NCBI GenBank assembly: GCA_905116865.2
Contig: CAJHNH020002668.1
Coordinates: 1,008,882-1,072,881 of the forward strand
DNA from: Candidula unifasciata
Taxonomy: Eukaryota; Mollusca; Gastropoda; Stylommatophora; Geomitridae
Direction of reading: 5' to 3'
Length of the DNA stretch: 64,000 nt
The notes below the pieces were generated by a model that saw nothing but the letters and a program-made list of their open reading frames with translations, had not been told where the DNA came from and did no database searches. Of the stretch, positions 1 through 10,749 are shown piece after piece; the stretch's first letter is position 1, and each line of letters starts with the position of its first letter. The translations under genes and the position numbers were made by a program.

Positions 1-99
1 CTCCGGGTGGATTCTGGGACCACATTGGAGGATGCAGGAGGGGGAGGAAAAAGGGGGGGGGGGTGAGAGAACACGCAGTGCTCCCTAAAAAAAGTTAGT

Positions 100-345
100 T
101 GCGTACCCTTTACAGGACTTCGCAGAACCAACCCCAGCATTTTTTGGCTGTTGTGGTTTTTCTATGCAAATGTTACCTTCAGTAGTTTTCCACTGCTTAC
201 TGAACGGTCAGCTCTCAGTACCAGTGTCGGAACCAACGCAAGACGTTCTATTGCCAGATCGTCCGCAGCTGGGATCGAACCCGGCACTGCGGCATTAAAC
301 AGCGCGTTCGCAGTGCCTAAGCCACAGACGCCGACACCCCCCCCC
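100..345 (-). mobile_element. tRNA-derived SINE, family 2
   Basis: The minus strand has head gcgtctgtggcttaggcact and a perfect box B gggttcgatcccagc. Its body (gttggttctgcgaagtcctg) recurs at 15725-15960, also minus. Confidence 0.75.
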
Positions 346-354
346 CCCCACTAA

Positions 355-560
355 AAAGCATGTTGTAAAGGCGACAAATTACTGAAGCTTCCTTGGAAGT
401 CGGAGTGCATCTGCCTGAGGTGCGAGGAATCAACAGACTGCATACAAATAAGACAGATTTGTAAAACGGATATGCACGCTAAACTCAAGTTTTGATATAA
501 AAGACCAAAACCCACAAGTAGACGAACACCATGCACTTTCCGCCAGAGTGTGAGGATGAT
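355..560 (+). repeat. Dispersed repeat R1 (GAA/GAT-tailed)
   Basis: R1 is recognised by catgttgtaaaggcgac, gtcggagtgcatctgcctga, agacagatttgtaaaacgga and tttccgccagagtgt. It is followed by a (GAT)n tail to about 645. No tRNA head is visible. Copies: 655-950 minus, 1540-1840, 4340-4640, 6455-6690 minus, 24160-24440, 25215-25440, 40980-41260, 44450-44745 minus, 47395-47590, 58520-58720. Confidence 0.8.
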
Positions 561-654
561 AATGATGATGAGGATGAAGATGATGATGGTAAGGATGATA
601 ATGATGATAAGGTTGATGATGCTGATGATAATGATCATTCATCATGATAATTAT

Positions 655-950
655 GACGAGGATCTTCTTCTTCTTCAGCTGTAAACTCTGGCGGAAAGTT
701 TTGGTTGTTCATCCACTTCTGGACTTCAGTCCTGTTCCAGAACCTGAGATGTGCGTGTACATCCGTTTTACAGATCTGACTCATTGTGTGCAGACTTCTT
801 GTTCCTTGCCTCTCAAGCAGATGCACTCCGACTCCAAAGGAAGCTCCCAATTTGTCGACTCTTACGACATGCTTCTGGGTAGGCAGTGGGTCTATTCTTG
901 TTTTCCCTATAATAGGACCCTGGAACCCACACGGGGAACAATGATGATGA
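655..950 (-). repeat. Dispersed repeat R1, convergent with the previous copy
   Basis: Full-looking copy: on the minus strand it starts ggttccagggtcctattat and ends acagctgaagaagaagaag near 660. Its tail faces the (GAT)n tail of the copy at 355-560. Confidence 0.8.
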
Positions 951-1084
951 TGATGAGGATAATTATGATGAGGATGATGATGATGATAGTCATGTGTCCA
1001 ACGACCGGCCTTACCTATCAAAGTTTGACAGAAGGAACATGTTCCAGAGGACAGAGACTGATCCCGCTGTTCTACCGATCTGGA

Positions 1085-1535
1085 AATCACAATTAGTCAA
1101 CATGAGTGCTCATACTTGAATGGAGGCAACAATTAGTCATCATGAGTGCTCACACTTGAATAGAAGCAACAATTAGTCAACATGAGTGCTCATACTTGGA
1201 TGAGAGCAATAATTAGCCAACATGAGTGCTCATACTTGAATGGAAGCAACAATTAGTCAACATGAGTGCTCAAACTTGAATGGAAGCAATAATTAGCCAA
1301 CATGAGTGCTCATACTTGAATGGAAGCAACAATTAGTCAACATGAGTGCTCATACTTGAATGGAAGCAACAGTTAGCCAACATGAGTGCTCATACTTGAA
1401 TGGAAGCAACAGTTAGCCAACATGAGTGCTCATGCTTGAATGGAAGCAACAGTTAGCCAACATGAGTGCTCATACTTGAATGGAAGCAACAGTTAGCCAA
1501 CATGAGTGCTCATGCTTGAATGGAGGCAACAATTA
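1085..1535 (+). repeat. Minisatellite, 40-bp unit, about 11 copies
   Basis: Unit starts caacaattagtcaacatgag and continues tgctcatacttgaatggaag. Copies differ mostly by tca/cca and aattag/gttag. Confidence 0.95.
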
Positions 1536-1539
1536 TACT

Positions 1540-1840
1540 ATTCCCCGTGTAGATTTAGAGGCCTATTGGGGGAGGGAGGAGGAGGGGGGGGGGGGGTGGG
1601 AATAGGCCTACTGCTCCTAACAAGCAAATATTTAGTGTTGTTTTCTTCGAGGTCGGGGTGTATTTGCCTGAGAGACGAGGAGGCGACAGCCTGCATACAG
1701 ATAAGCCAGATGTGTAAAACGGATGTATATGCAAAACTCAAGTTCTATAATAAAGCCACAGTTATGAAGTTAACGAACAACCAGAACTTTCCGCTAGAGT
1801 TAACAGCTGGTGAACGCCAGGAAGATGATTCAGTCTATTT
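1540..1840 (+). repeat. Dispersed repeat R1
   Basis: Contains an internal G-run (1571-1600), then tcggggtgtatttgcctgag, agccagatgtgtaaaacgga and ttaacagctggtgaacgcc. Confidence 0.75.
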
Positions 1841-1994
1841 GCTCCCTTTGTCCTGCTTAAGTCAACGAAGAGCGTGCAAGCGCTCGCGCGCGCGAGCACA
1901 TACACAAACACATATACACAACAAAAGTATACACCAATATGTCAACACAAAGAAAGCATTGCGCTCCGCCCTCCTTCCCCCCAACACGAGATAG

Positions 1995-2900
1995 TTCAAA
2001 TTATCTAGACAAATGGCGGTGGCATCAATGGGTAAAATTCTACTGCTACTGTTACAGAATAGTGATGATGATGACTGCGACAATGATAACGATAATATTG
2101 TGCTAAATGATCTATATTACAATATTTTAACTTACTTAAACTAATTGGAAATGTATAAGCCAGTGTTTCCTAAAGTGGGTGCTACTGCCCCCCGGGGTCG
2201 TTGGGACGATCCAAGCAAACCGAGCGGCATTAAGCCGACTATACAAATGATAGGCCAGAGCATTTTTTACGGCGAGGAAAGAAAGACGATAGAAAACAAA
2301 ATTAGCATGATATTCTTTTTGTTTGTCTGTTTGTTTGTCAACAAACGATATATTTCAAAACAGGGAATGGACTAAAGAGCTTGTTGACAACCAGCCAGAT
2401 TGAGGTAAATAGGGCGGGGAAAGACAAAGAGATAAATACCCTGGTGACTTGTCTACATCATAGCGCAGCACAAGGGTACCATCTGATCCCTGATTCCACA
2501 CACAGCGAAGGATGACCACCTATGCTTTTTGGCGTGGCACAGGATGATGATAGTTTGAAAAGGGGGGAAAAGGTGGGGAGGGGGGGGGGATTTGGGCGAT
2601 TTTTATCACTGAAAAGGAGCCGGTGGAGCCGGTGGGTCAAAGACTTTTCGGAAACACTGGTACAAATAAATACTTTAAAAAGTGAACTTCTGTAAATGCT
2701 GTTTAAAAAAAAAAAGGGGGGGGGGGGGGCCGGAGGGCGATGTTTAAACTCCCAACAAAATTACCCTCCTTCACAACAAGCCGGGACTAAAAATGTCAGC
2801 GCCCCTAGGGTCAGGCGCTGGGGCCAGCACACGCACTCACGCATACACGCACACACACAAACAAATAAACACGACGCTGCCACACGTAAAGTGATTACGT
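1995..2900. other. No gene recognised
   Basis: Contains GAT-rich patches, two poly-G runs (2577-2589, 2717-2730) and no exon-like segment. No missing transporter exon (TM11/12) is visible here. Confidence 0.6.
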
Positions 2901-2919
2901 CATAAGGCAAATTGCCTAC

Positions 2920-3074
2920 CTGACACTCAGCATAAATCCAGGTATGATGGGCACCGTTCCCAGAAAAAAGGACACGGAGTAAACAACCAGGTAGGGAATA
3001 AAGTAAGGACAGTTGAGGTCACACACCCCTGGTCTTGCCTGGCCATCGTTGACGCTTGTACAATTTGTGAATAT
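2920..3074 (-). CDS. SLCO-like transporter exon I, end of loop and TM10
   Basis: The exon encodes IFTNCTSVNDGQARPGVCD, then CPYFIPYLVVYSVSFFLGTV (TM10) and IIPGFMLSVR. The G-C-D-x-x-CPYF-P pattern matches the end of the OATP extracellular loop. Acceptor TTACAG, donor GTAGGC in phase 2. No continuation encoding TM11 or TM12 is visible between here and position 1, so the remaining exons lie outside. Confidence 0.94.
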
Positions 3075-3358
3075 CTGTAATGAAAATATTGCATGTACAT
3101 TGGACAGTGTTGTTACTCCACACTTCTGACAAATGTATGTGCGAATTAATACGAAGTCTCCATGAATTACGAAAGACAATAACGGAATCAACATTCAGTA
3201 ACTCTCTAGCCTGCCCTGCATGTCGCAACAGGCTACTGAGACAAGTTGACGGAAGACCAGTTGCCTGGTCTTGTAGCTTCTAAACTCAATAGGCAGGAGA
3301 TGGCAGTCGGCCTCTACTGCATTTCCAGATGGAAGCATGAGGAGAAGATGGTGGAGGA

Positions 3359-3407
3359 GGGAGAAAAGAAGAAACAAGAAGAAGAAGAAGAAGAAGAAAA
3401 AGAAGAA

Positions 3408-3442
<35 letters not shown>

Positions 3443-3500
3443 AGAAGAAGAAGAAGAAGAAGAAGAAGAAGAAGAAAAAGAAGAAGAACAGAGGAAGAAA

Positions 3501-3531
<31 letters not shown>

Positions 3532-3806
3532 AGAAGAAGAAGAAGAAGAAGAAGAAGAAGAAGAAGAAGAAGAAAAAGAAGAAGAAGAAGAAGAAAAAAA
3601 AGAAGAAGACGAAAAGAGGAAGAAGAAGAAGAGGAAGATGAAGAAGAAGAAAAAAAGAAGGAAAAAAAAGAAGAAGAAGAAGAAGAAGAAGAAAAAGAAG
3701 AAGGAGAAGAAGAAGAAGTAAAAAAAAAGATAGAGAAGAAGAAGTGGAAGATGAAGAAGATGAAAAAAAAGTAGAAAGAGAAAAGAAGAAGAAGAAGAAG
3801 AAGAAA
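3359..3806 (+). repeat. (GAA)n tract, interrupted
   Basis: About 450 bp of GAA with A-run and GAGGAA interruptions. On the transporter's sense strand it is a TTC-rich polypyrimidine tract in the last intron seen (between exons H and I). Confidence 0.97.
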
Positions 3807-4340
3807 CAGCAGCAGCAGGATCAACAATAGCAAAACCAACGAAAGACAAATAAACCCTTTGAAAAAATGATTACGAGACATGTGTTAAGTTAAAGAACAT
3901 TACAAAACTAAAACATTGATGTCAACGTGTATGACAAGACGAACTAAAGGATAATGCCAAGGTCATATTCTAGACAAACTGTTAGGCCGAATTTATGAGC
4001 GAGATTTTCGTGCAACTGGCAAGAAAATATACTGGATAGCCAAATGAAAATAAATGCTAAATGTGACACGAGATCAAAATCTGACACAACTATGGTTACA
4101 TTTGTTTATGTTTTTAGGCATATAACAGTTGATATTTCCCACCGGGGTAGGGATCGCACACACATATACCAGGCTATGAGCCAGGATCCAGTTCATAGGG
4201 GAAGAAGATGGGAAGACGAAGGTCAGGAGCCCGTTTATCTGGAAAACAAACGGATCCAAGGTAAGATGACGTGTACAGGTTTCTTTCTGACAGAAGCTGG
4301 ATAAACGCATAAGTATTAGATATCTGCCTTCTCTTGTGGG
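3807..4340. other. No gene recognised (transporter intron)
   Basis: Unique-looking intronic sequence between the GAA array and an R1 copy. Confidence 0.55.
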
Positions 4341-4640
4341 ATTTGAGACTCCATTCGGAAGGCGAGAGGCGGGGTGGGGGATGGGGGTGGGGGGGGGGGA
4401 GTTTACCCACAACCTCAAACATGTCGTAGAAGGCGACTAATTAGGGGTATTCACTTCGACATCGCGGGAGATTTGCCAGAGAGGCGAGGAACCAGAAGTC
4501 TTCCCACAAAAAGCCAGATGTAAAACGGATGTACAAGCAAAATTTAAGCACCGAAAGATGTCCAGAATTCAGAAGTGGACGAACAAAAAGGACTTTAAGT
4601 TGTCATTTGACGCAGGTGAACGTTAAGAAGGAAATACCGG
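4340..4640 (+). repeat. Dispersed repeat R1
   Basis: Contains a G-run (4374-4400), catgtcgtagaaggcgacta, aagccagatgtaaaacggat and gcaggtgaacgttaagaag. Confidence 0.7.
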
Positions 4641-4795
4641 CCACAACTTTACTTTGTCAGAACAAGGAAAAAATGTCCCGTTTTCACGCTTTTCGGCGTA
4701 ATTAATCGATATGTTTTATATCGTGTTTTCCCTCAAATGAGACACATGCCATAACTGTTTATGGAATTGGGTGGGGGAGGGGGGGGGGTTTGTAG

Positions 4796-4823
<28 letters not shown>
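4796..4823 (+). repeat. (CA)n tract
   Basis: About 13 CA units just 3' (plus) of a G-run. Confidence 0.95.
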
Positions 4824-4826
<3 letters not shown>

Positions 4827-4918
4827 TGCCGGGGAAAACACGCGAGGCAGTTATTACTTGGTCAATAAAATGATGAATACCAACTTTACTTCCTAGGACA
4901 TTTGATTGGGGTGGTTAC

Positions 4919-5036
4919 CATGTCAGTTGTAGCATTTCTGCAACCTGCCAGACAGGGAGACAGGTAGTTGACCTGGTTGTCTCCGCACACGATAAACACA
5001 TCCTGGCTGCAGTCGCAGGCGTCCATAGACAGAGTT
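4919..5036 (-). CDS. SLCO-like transporter exon H, Kazal-like extracellular loop
   Basis: This short exon, found by looking for the missing loop, encodes TLSMDACDCSQDVFIVCGDN and then NYLSPCLAGC and RNATTDM. The C-x-C, VCGDN and SPC-AGC pattern is the Kazal-like loop conserved between TM9 and TM10 of OATPs. Acceptor TATAACAG, donor GTAACC. It enters in phase 2 and leaves in phase 0, exactly as its neighbours require. NAT is a potential N-glycosylation site. Confidence 0.92.
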
Positions 5037-5149
5037 CTGTTATACAATGTAGTAGATAAGTTCATTTACAATTATAACATATCAGTTTATTCAAGGTTAC
5101 AATATGAAATGTTAACATATTGTTTACCTCGCTTCGTCTTTCCTGGTGA

Positions 5150-5620
5150 TAGTAGTTATGTTATGTTATGAGGAGCCATGGCCACAGAGCCGTGACGATG
5201 ACCACAGAGCCGTGACGATGGCCACAGAGCTGTGGCGATGGCCACAGAGCCGTGGCGATGGCCACAGAGCCGTGGCGATGGCCACAGAGCCGTGACGATG
5301 GCCACAGAGCTGTGACGATGGCCACAGAGCCGTGGCGATGGCCACAGAGCTGTGACGATGGCCACAGAGCCGTGGCGATGGCCACAGAGCCGTGGCGATG
5401 GCCACAGAGCCGTGGCGATGGCCACAGAGCCGTGACGATGGCCACAGAACCGTGGCGATGGCCACAGAACCGTGGCGATGGCCAATGTGACTAGCAAGAA
5501 CAACCTACCTTAAGAACATTCTTCCACAATTAGAGCATGGGATTTTTAGACCGTTGTTGCCATCCTAGGTATTTGGTGTGTTTCTTCTCAGGCGCTCAGT
5601 AATACTTCATGGGCACCCCG
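5150..5620 (-). mobile_element. LINE 3' UTR copy carrying an internal minisatellite
   Basis: The right part (5484-5610: gactagcaag, cttccacaat, gcatgggattt, gtttcttctcaggcgctcag) aligns by eye with 43070-43180. The left part (ttatgaggag) matches 43020-43035. Between them, where the 42960 copy has about 30 bases, this copy has a 310-bp tandem array. Confidence 0.65.
5172..5484 (+). repeat. Minisatellite, 20-bp unit, about 15 copies
   Basis: Unit gccacagagccgtggcgatg with C/T changes at fixed positions. It lies inside a LINE 3' UTR copy. Confidence 0.95.
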
Positions 5621-5930
5621 TGGCGCCCTAGCCTACGCCATCTGACAAGGACTTATAACCCTTAACTGCTGCCTGTCGATTTGTTCCCGAGACCAGTTAA
5701 GGCCAGGGATGAAGTTTCTTCTTTTCATAGCACAAAACCTGGGCAGTATCCTAGAGACCATACGTTGCAGATTCATCATGATACCTCTTTCAGCCTGCCT
5801 TGTTTACTCTTTAGGAATATAACATCATTACATTTGGAACACGACACGCTGCCTAATCATAAGAGCAGGGCTCTATCCGCGTGACAGAGATTCCTTCATA
5901 GACCAGCTGCCAGCCAAGACTCAGGGTCTG
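5610..5930 (+). repeat. Dispersed repeat R4, unexpanded copy
   Basis: Contains gggcaccccgtggcgcccta, ctgacaaggacttataaccc, ttaactgctgcctgtcgatt and gttcccgagaccag. The copy at 27195-29850 has the same flanks, but the acttataaccc-taactgctgcctg segment is amplified there. Confidence 0.65.
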
Positions 5931-6454
5931 GTCTGCCCTGTCATAACATACAGAATTCATGTTGCATTTCCTCTTTCTGGGAAAGGGCCAGGATGTATTA
6001 ATTTTGGATGACGACAAATAAGGTCATATATGACTATAACAGAGTTAAAGTTAAAGTTTAGGGTCCGACTTTCTTGCACCGAATTATTCCGTATGGCCCA
6101 GTCTACCCCCGATAGCTGCCTGCAGGGAGCGTTGTACATCCTACAAACCCTGTAGCTCTGGCGACGATCCCCATTGGTCTCCATAAAAAATTAAGCTCAT
6201 GAACTGAGCGACGCCTCTGTGAAACGAACCGAAAACCTTCAGAGCGTGAGGCAAACGGCTTGACACCTTCGCCATGAAAACATGACAGATTTAAGAGATA
6301 TCTTTATATAAATATATAAATGGTAAATTAAATCTTTGACAAGAGGTCGGGGGAATCAAAATGGTATCCCAACCCCCCCCCCTCCCCCCAATGGTAATGT
6401 CGACAGAGATTTGTTAAAACTGACGGTGTCACAAAGGTGTAGCAGTTCTCCTCT

Positions 6455-6690
6455 TCTTTGCGTTCATCGGCTGTGACTAAACTCCTGTGAAAAGTCCTGG
6501 TTGTTTGTCCACTTCTGGACTTTGGTCATATTCTAGAACTTGAGTTTTGCGTGCACATTCGTAATAGAGATCTGGGTTGTATGTACAGATTGTTAGCTCT
6601 TCACCTCTCAGGCACATACACCTCGACTTCGACTCTAGTTGGTTGGGCCTATTCTCTTGGGGGAGGGGGGAGGGGGGGGGGTGCCCTAAA
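6455..6690 (-). repeat. Dispersed repeat R1
   Basis: Reverse copy: ctgtgactaaactcctgtga, agtcctggttgtttgtccac, then a G-run (plus strand) at 6660-6680. Confidence 0.7.
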
Positions 6691-6865
6691 ACAAGAGAAC
6701 AGAGCATTGAGACCTCGTTATAACAACAATGGACGCTGTCTGAAAGAAGACCAAAGGAAACTGACCATCAGCGGCGCCGACGTCAAGAAAGCATTGGGTC
6801 GCGGGCTCAGCCACTCTCTATACCTTTTAGAGGAAGGGGCTTCAATGAGACTAAGCCGTCATTAA

Positions 6866-6915
6866 GTGATAAATAATAATAATATTAATAATAATAATAA
6901 TAATTATAATAATGT
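6866..6915 (+). repeat. (AAT)n tract
   Basis: About 15 AAT units followed by a segment (gctgaatggtaaataaac, atgtgtaaac) that recurs at 41985-42070, so both are parts of one dispersed AT-rich repeat. Confidence 0.8.
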
Positions 6916-7051
6916 GCTGAATGGTAAATAAACATAACAATTTTAAATAAAGTTATATGTGTAAACAAAAACTTAAAGGAAATTAAATACACGATGAAGT
7001 TAGGAAACCTCAGCTGTGAACCACAATACTGCTTGCTAACTGTGTTTTTAA

Positions 7052-7168
7052 GGTGAAGAAGAAGAAAAAAAAGAAGAAGAAGAAGAAGAAGAAGAAGAAG
7101 AAGAAGAAGAAGAAGAAGAAGAAGAAGAAGAAGAAGAGGAGAAGAAGAAAAAGAAGAAAAAAAAAGAA

Positions 7169-7203
<35 letters not shown>

Positions 7204-7630
7204 AGAAGAAGAAGAAGAAGAAGAAGAAGAAGAAGAAGAAGAAGAAGAAGAAGAAGAAAAAGAAGAAAGAAAAAGAAGAAGAAGAAGAAGAAGAAGAAGA
7301 AAAAGAAGAAGAAGAAGAAGAAGTAGAAGAAGAAGAAGAAGAAGAAGAAGAAGAAGAAGAAGAAGAAGAAGAAGAAGAAGAAGAAGAAGAAGAAGAAGAA
7401 GAAGAAGAGAAGAAGAAGAAGAAGAAGAAGAAGAAGAAGAAGAAGAAGAAGAAGAAGAAGAAAAAAGAAGAAGAAGAAGCAGAAGAAGGATAAAAAGAAG
7501 AAAAAGAAGAAGAAGAAAAAGAAGAAGAAGAAGAAGAAGAAGAAGAAGAAGAAGAAGAAGAAGAAGAAGAAGAAGAAGAAGAAGAAGAAGAAGAAGAAGA
7601 AGAAGAAGAAGAAGAAGAAGAAGAAGAAAG
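7052..7630 (+). repeat. (GAA)n tract
   Basis: About 580 bp of GAA; it begins (transporter sense) some 65 bases after the exon G donor. Confidence 0.97.
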
Positions 7631-7693
7631 AGGTGGAGGAGGATGGGGAGATGAGCATCCCTGATATGCACAAATGACTAACTAATATCTGAC

Positions 7694-7883
7694 CTGTTGC
7701 CATCTGCCCCTACAATATCCGAGTTCTTGCAGCCAAAGAGAAAGTTCAAACTGTCCAGAAGGACTGTAATGGCGGCCATTGCTAGTGTGATCACAGCACA
7801 ACCTCGCAGGCCTAACTTGAGTCTCGTGGTGATGAACCCACCAAAGAAAGTTCCCAGGACTATGGTGAACAGACTCAGCACTC
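7694..7883 (-). CDS. SLCO-like transporter exon G, TM8-TM9
   Basis: The exon encodes GVLSLFTIVLGTFFGGFI (TM8), then KLGLRGC (conserved cytoplasmic motif) and TM9, ending FLFGCKNSDIVGADGN plus two bases. The FLGC-N motif opens the large extracellular loop in OATPs. I chose the CAG acceptor at 7884-7886 over the GAG three bases upstream because it gives the family-typical TG spacing. Donor GTCAGA, leaving in phase 2. A TTC array starts about 65 bases past the donor. Confidence 0.94.
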
Positions 7884-7976
7884 CTGCTCGTGAGAAAACA
7901 AGTAAGAAGAAAATAAATTTTACAGTTATTGAGAAATAACTACCTATTTTAAAACATGTATACATTATTTATTATT

Positions 7977-10125
7977 ACTTACTTACTTACTTACTTTTTC
8001 CTTCCACGTATGCCGCTAAGCGTTGTGGGAAGATGCAAGTTCCTGTCATAAGCAAGGCGGGCAGCATCTGATGTTCTGAGGCCATGCTTTTGGCAGGTTT
8101 CGGAGACCCCGTCAATCCACCGTTTCCTTGGTCTTCCTCTTGCCTTATATCCTGAGCTTCTTTGGTTGAAAATTTGTGATGTTATTTGGTCATTTTTCAT
8201 CCTGGTTAGATGTCCAAACCATTTCATTCTTTGATGTTCTATGTAGTCTAAACATGGTGTAGTTTTGACAGTGTTTCTAATGTCTATGTTCTTTATCCTG
8301 TCTAGTCTGGTCTTATTCGCTGCTTTTCTTAGACATTTCATTTCACAGGCTTCTATTTTTCTTTCATGGGTCTTGTTGATTGTCCATGTCTGGCACTGGT
8401 AGCAGAGTGTTGGAATGAAGATGGTGTCTATCAATTGTCTTTTGGTCTTCATGGTTATATCTGGATGTTTAAGCAGAGGTGATAGTTGGTATGTGACAGC
8501 ATTTGCTTTCTGTATTCTTGTTTCTATCTCTCTGTCCATTCTTCCATCCTCTGTAAATATACTGCCCAAGTATTTGAACTCTTTGGTTTGCTTGATTTTG
8601 GCACTTCCAACATTTATATTCAGTGGCCTGTGTGTTCTGCTGATCTTCATAAACTTCTGTTTTTTCTGTACTGATTCTCATATTATGTTGTAAACAGCTG
8701 TTGTTGAGAGTAGTCAGATGTTCCTGTAGATCATATTCATTTTGATACAGTATGCTTTGATCATCAGCAAAAAGTAATTCGTTTATAGCATACACGTCTG
8801 GGTTTGCTTCTACAGTGATCTTATCCATATATGTTATGAAAAGTAATGGTGACAGTACACATCCTTGTCTGACACCAGTTGTGACTTTGAACCCATTCAG
8901 AAAGACCACTAGATGTTCTTACTGCACTTTCACTTTTTTTCATAGAGGGCTCTGATGTTGTCTAATAATTGACCCTGCACTCCGTAATCGTCAAGAATTC
9001 TCCACAGCACATCTCTGTCCACACGGTCGAATGCCTTCTCTTGATCTACAAAGACCACGTTCAGCTCTTTATCGTATTCGAGTGTCTTTTCACAGACTTG
9101 TATTCTGCTGTTTCATGTACTCCCGACGGGTTCAAAAGTTCTTTAAAATATTCCTCCCATCTTTTTTTAATTTCTTTTTTTTTTTTGGCTGAATAATGTT
9201 TTCCATTTTTATCATTTATGACTGATGTTGGATTGAAGCTTTCTTCTTAATCGCATCGCTTTCACACTCTTATAAAAGTCTCTTGATGATTCTGTACATA
9301 GCTGTGCTAGGTGTTCACCATACTTTTTCCATGAATCCTCTTTGGATTTCTTTATTGTTCTCTTGGTGTCTCTTCGAGTTAGTCTGTACCTAATGTAATC
9401 CTTTTCGTCTTTTGTTTTTAACCATATTTGAAACATCTTCTTTTTATTTGACACTGCTTCTTTGACTTCTTCATTCCACCAAGCGGTACCCTTTGTCTTG
9501 CCTTTGCCCGTCTTTCTGGTACCACACTTGTCTTTTAATATCTTCGTGATGGTTGATTTTTAATAATCCCATTCTTCTTCAATTCTTACTGGTTCCTTGG
9601 CAATATCTGCAAAAGCCTTTGTTATTTCTAGTTCAAATTCATGTTTGATATTCTCTTCCTCTAATTTCTTAGTGTTGATGATTTCTTCACGTTTCTGTTT
9701 ATGTAGACTGTTTCTACTTGAGTTGCATATGTTCATAACTACTGGGCGATGGTCTGAATCCAGTCCCGCATTTGGGACAGCTTTTGAGTCTCTTACCTTC
9801 CTCTTCTGCCGTTGTCTGACTAGTATAAAATCAATTTGTGACGCTTGATCTAAGTTGTTCCACTTGTACCACGTTTTAACCTGACTTTGGCGATGTTGGT
9901 AGAATGTGTTGGTAATGTAGAGATCTTGTTCAGCACACAAGTTTAGCAGGTGTTCTCCATTTCTATTGCAATCTGTGGTTGTGTCGCTAAATGGGCCAAG
10001 GTATCTCTCCCATGGTGATCTTCTTTTACCTACCCTACCATTAAAATCTCCCATTACTATGATGTCCTCTTTCTCTTTAACATTATTGATGGTGTCCGTA
10101 AGTCTCTCGTAAAAGTCTTCTTTTT
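7977..10125 (-). pseudogene. Broken non-LTR retrotransposon (endonuclease, RT, C-terminus), RTE-like
   Basis: Read on the minus strand, pieces in order are: the second half of an AP-type endonuclease (10054-9560; MGDFNGRVGK start, later SDHRPVV), a linker (9540-9200), RT motif A (about 9070-9000, FVDQEKAFDRVD), RT motifs B and C (8909-8480, VRQGCVLSPLLF and LLFADDQ), and the RT C-terminal region (8650-7991) with WFGHLTRMK and GYKARGRPRKRWIDG. Frameshifts and stops separate them, so it is dead. The 3' tail is (AAGT)n at 7977-7998. The 5' end is truncated near 10125. It lies in the transporter intron between exons F and G, in the same orientation. Confidence 0.9.
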
Positions 10126-10229
10126 CTTTTATTTATTATTATACATCATTATTATGAAACATGAAATAAACTACTGCGAAGATTATATAATAGTGGAAAA
10201 CATGAAGGAATTATAAAGAACATGTATTG

Positions 10230-10745
10230 ACAGCAAACAGCAGCCTACAGAATTAATAGACAGTTGGGAATATTTCAGAGCATAAAGAGAGGAGTTCGAC
10301 AAGGATGTGTACTGTCCTCTGATTTGTTTTCATTATACAGTGAATATATAATGAGGTCTATCCTAAATATGCTAGGAATTGTGGCTGGTGGTAATAACAT
10401 AAACAACCTACTTTATGCTGATGAGATCGTCTAGATAGCGAAAAGTCAGAAAGAACAACAGGAATGCAACATTCAAAAAGAACACACCAAAGATAAAAAC
10501 ATAAAACTTTGAAGAATGACAAGCAACAACGAAATTCATAATTTGTTCAAATTACCAGTAATTACTGACATCACGAGTAGAAAACTGAGTGAGAGTAGAC
10601 CTCGGGGCAGATCAAGAAGACTACACATAGATAATGTACAGACAGACCTGCAAACGTTTGGCGTTAACCGGCTGGAAAGAAAAGGCCAGTCAAAGAGATT
10701 AATCGAAGTAGGTGATATTCTGCCGGAATGAACCACAAGCACTCA
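10230..10745 (+). pseudogene. Non-LTR retrotransposon fragment (RT motif B/C, then C-terminal tail)
   Basis: Positions 10260-10440 encode, with interruptions, GVRQGCVLSSDLFSLYSEY and LLYADEIV, the RT core. Positions 10560-10731 encode SRPRGRSRRLHIDNVQTDL, the LINE C-terminal pattern, so the middle has been deleted. The fragment ends at a tail that leads straight into the 10750-11303 GAA array. Confidence 0.75.
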
Positions 10746-10749
10746 GGAT

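Noticed and set aside
5172..5484. CRISPR-like regular 20-bp repeat
   Set aside because: Repeats are contiguous with no spacers, and the DNA is eukaryotic.
7048..7703. Poly-Glu, poly-Lys and poly-Leu/Ser/Phe frames at all GAA/TTC arrays
   Set aside because: Simple-sequence artefacts; also seen at 3246-3849, 10699-11349, 47467-48006, 58616-59273 and 61453-61875.
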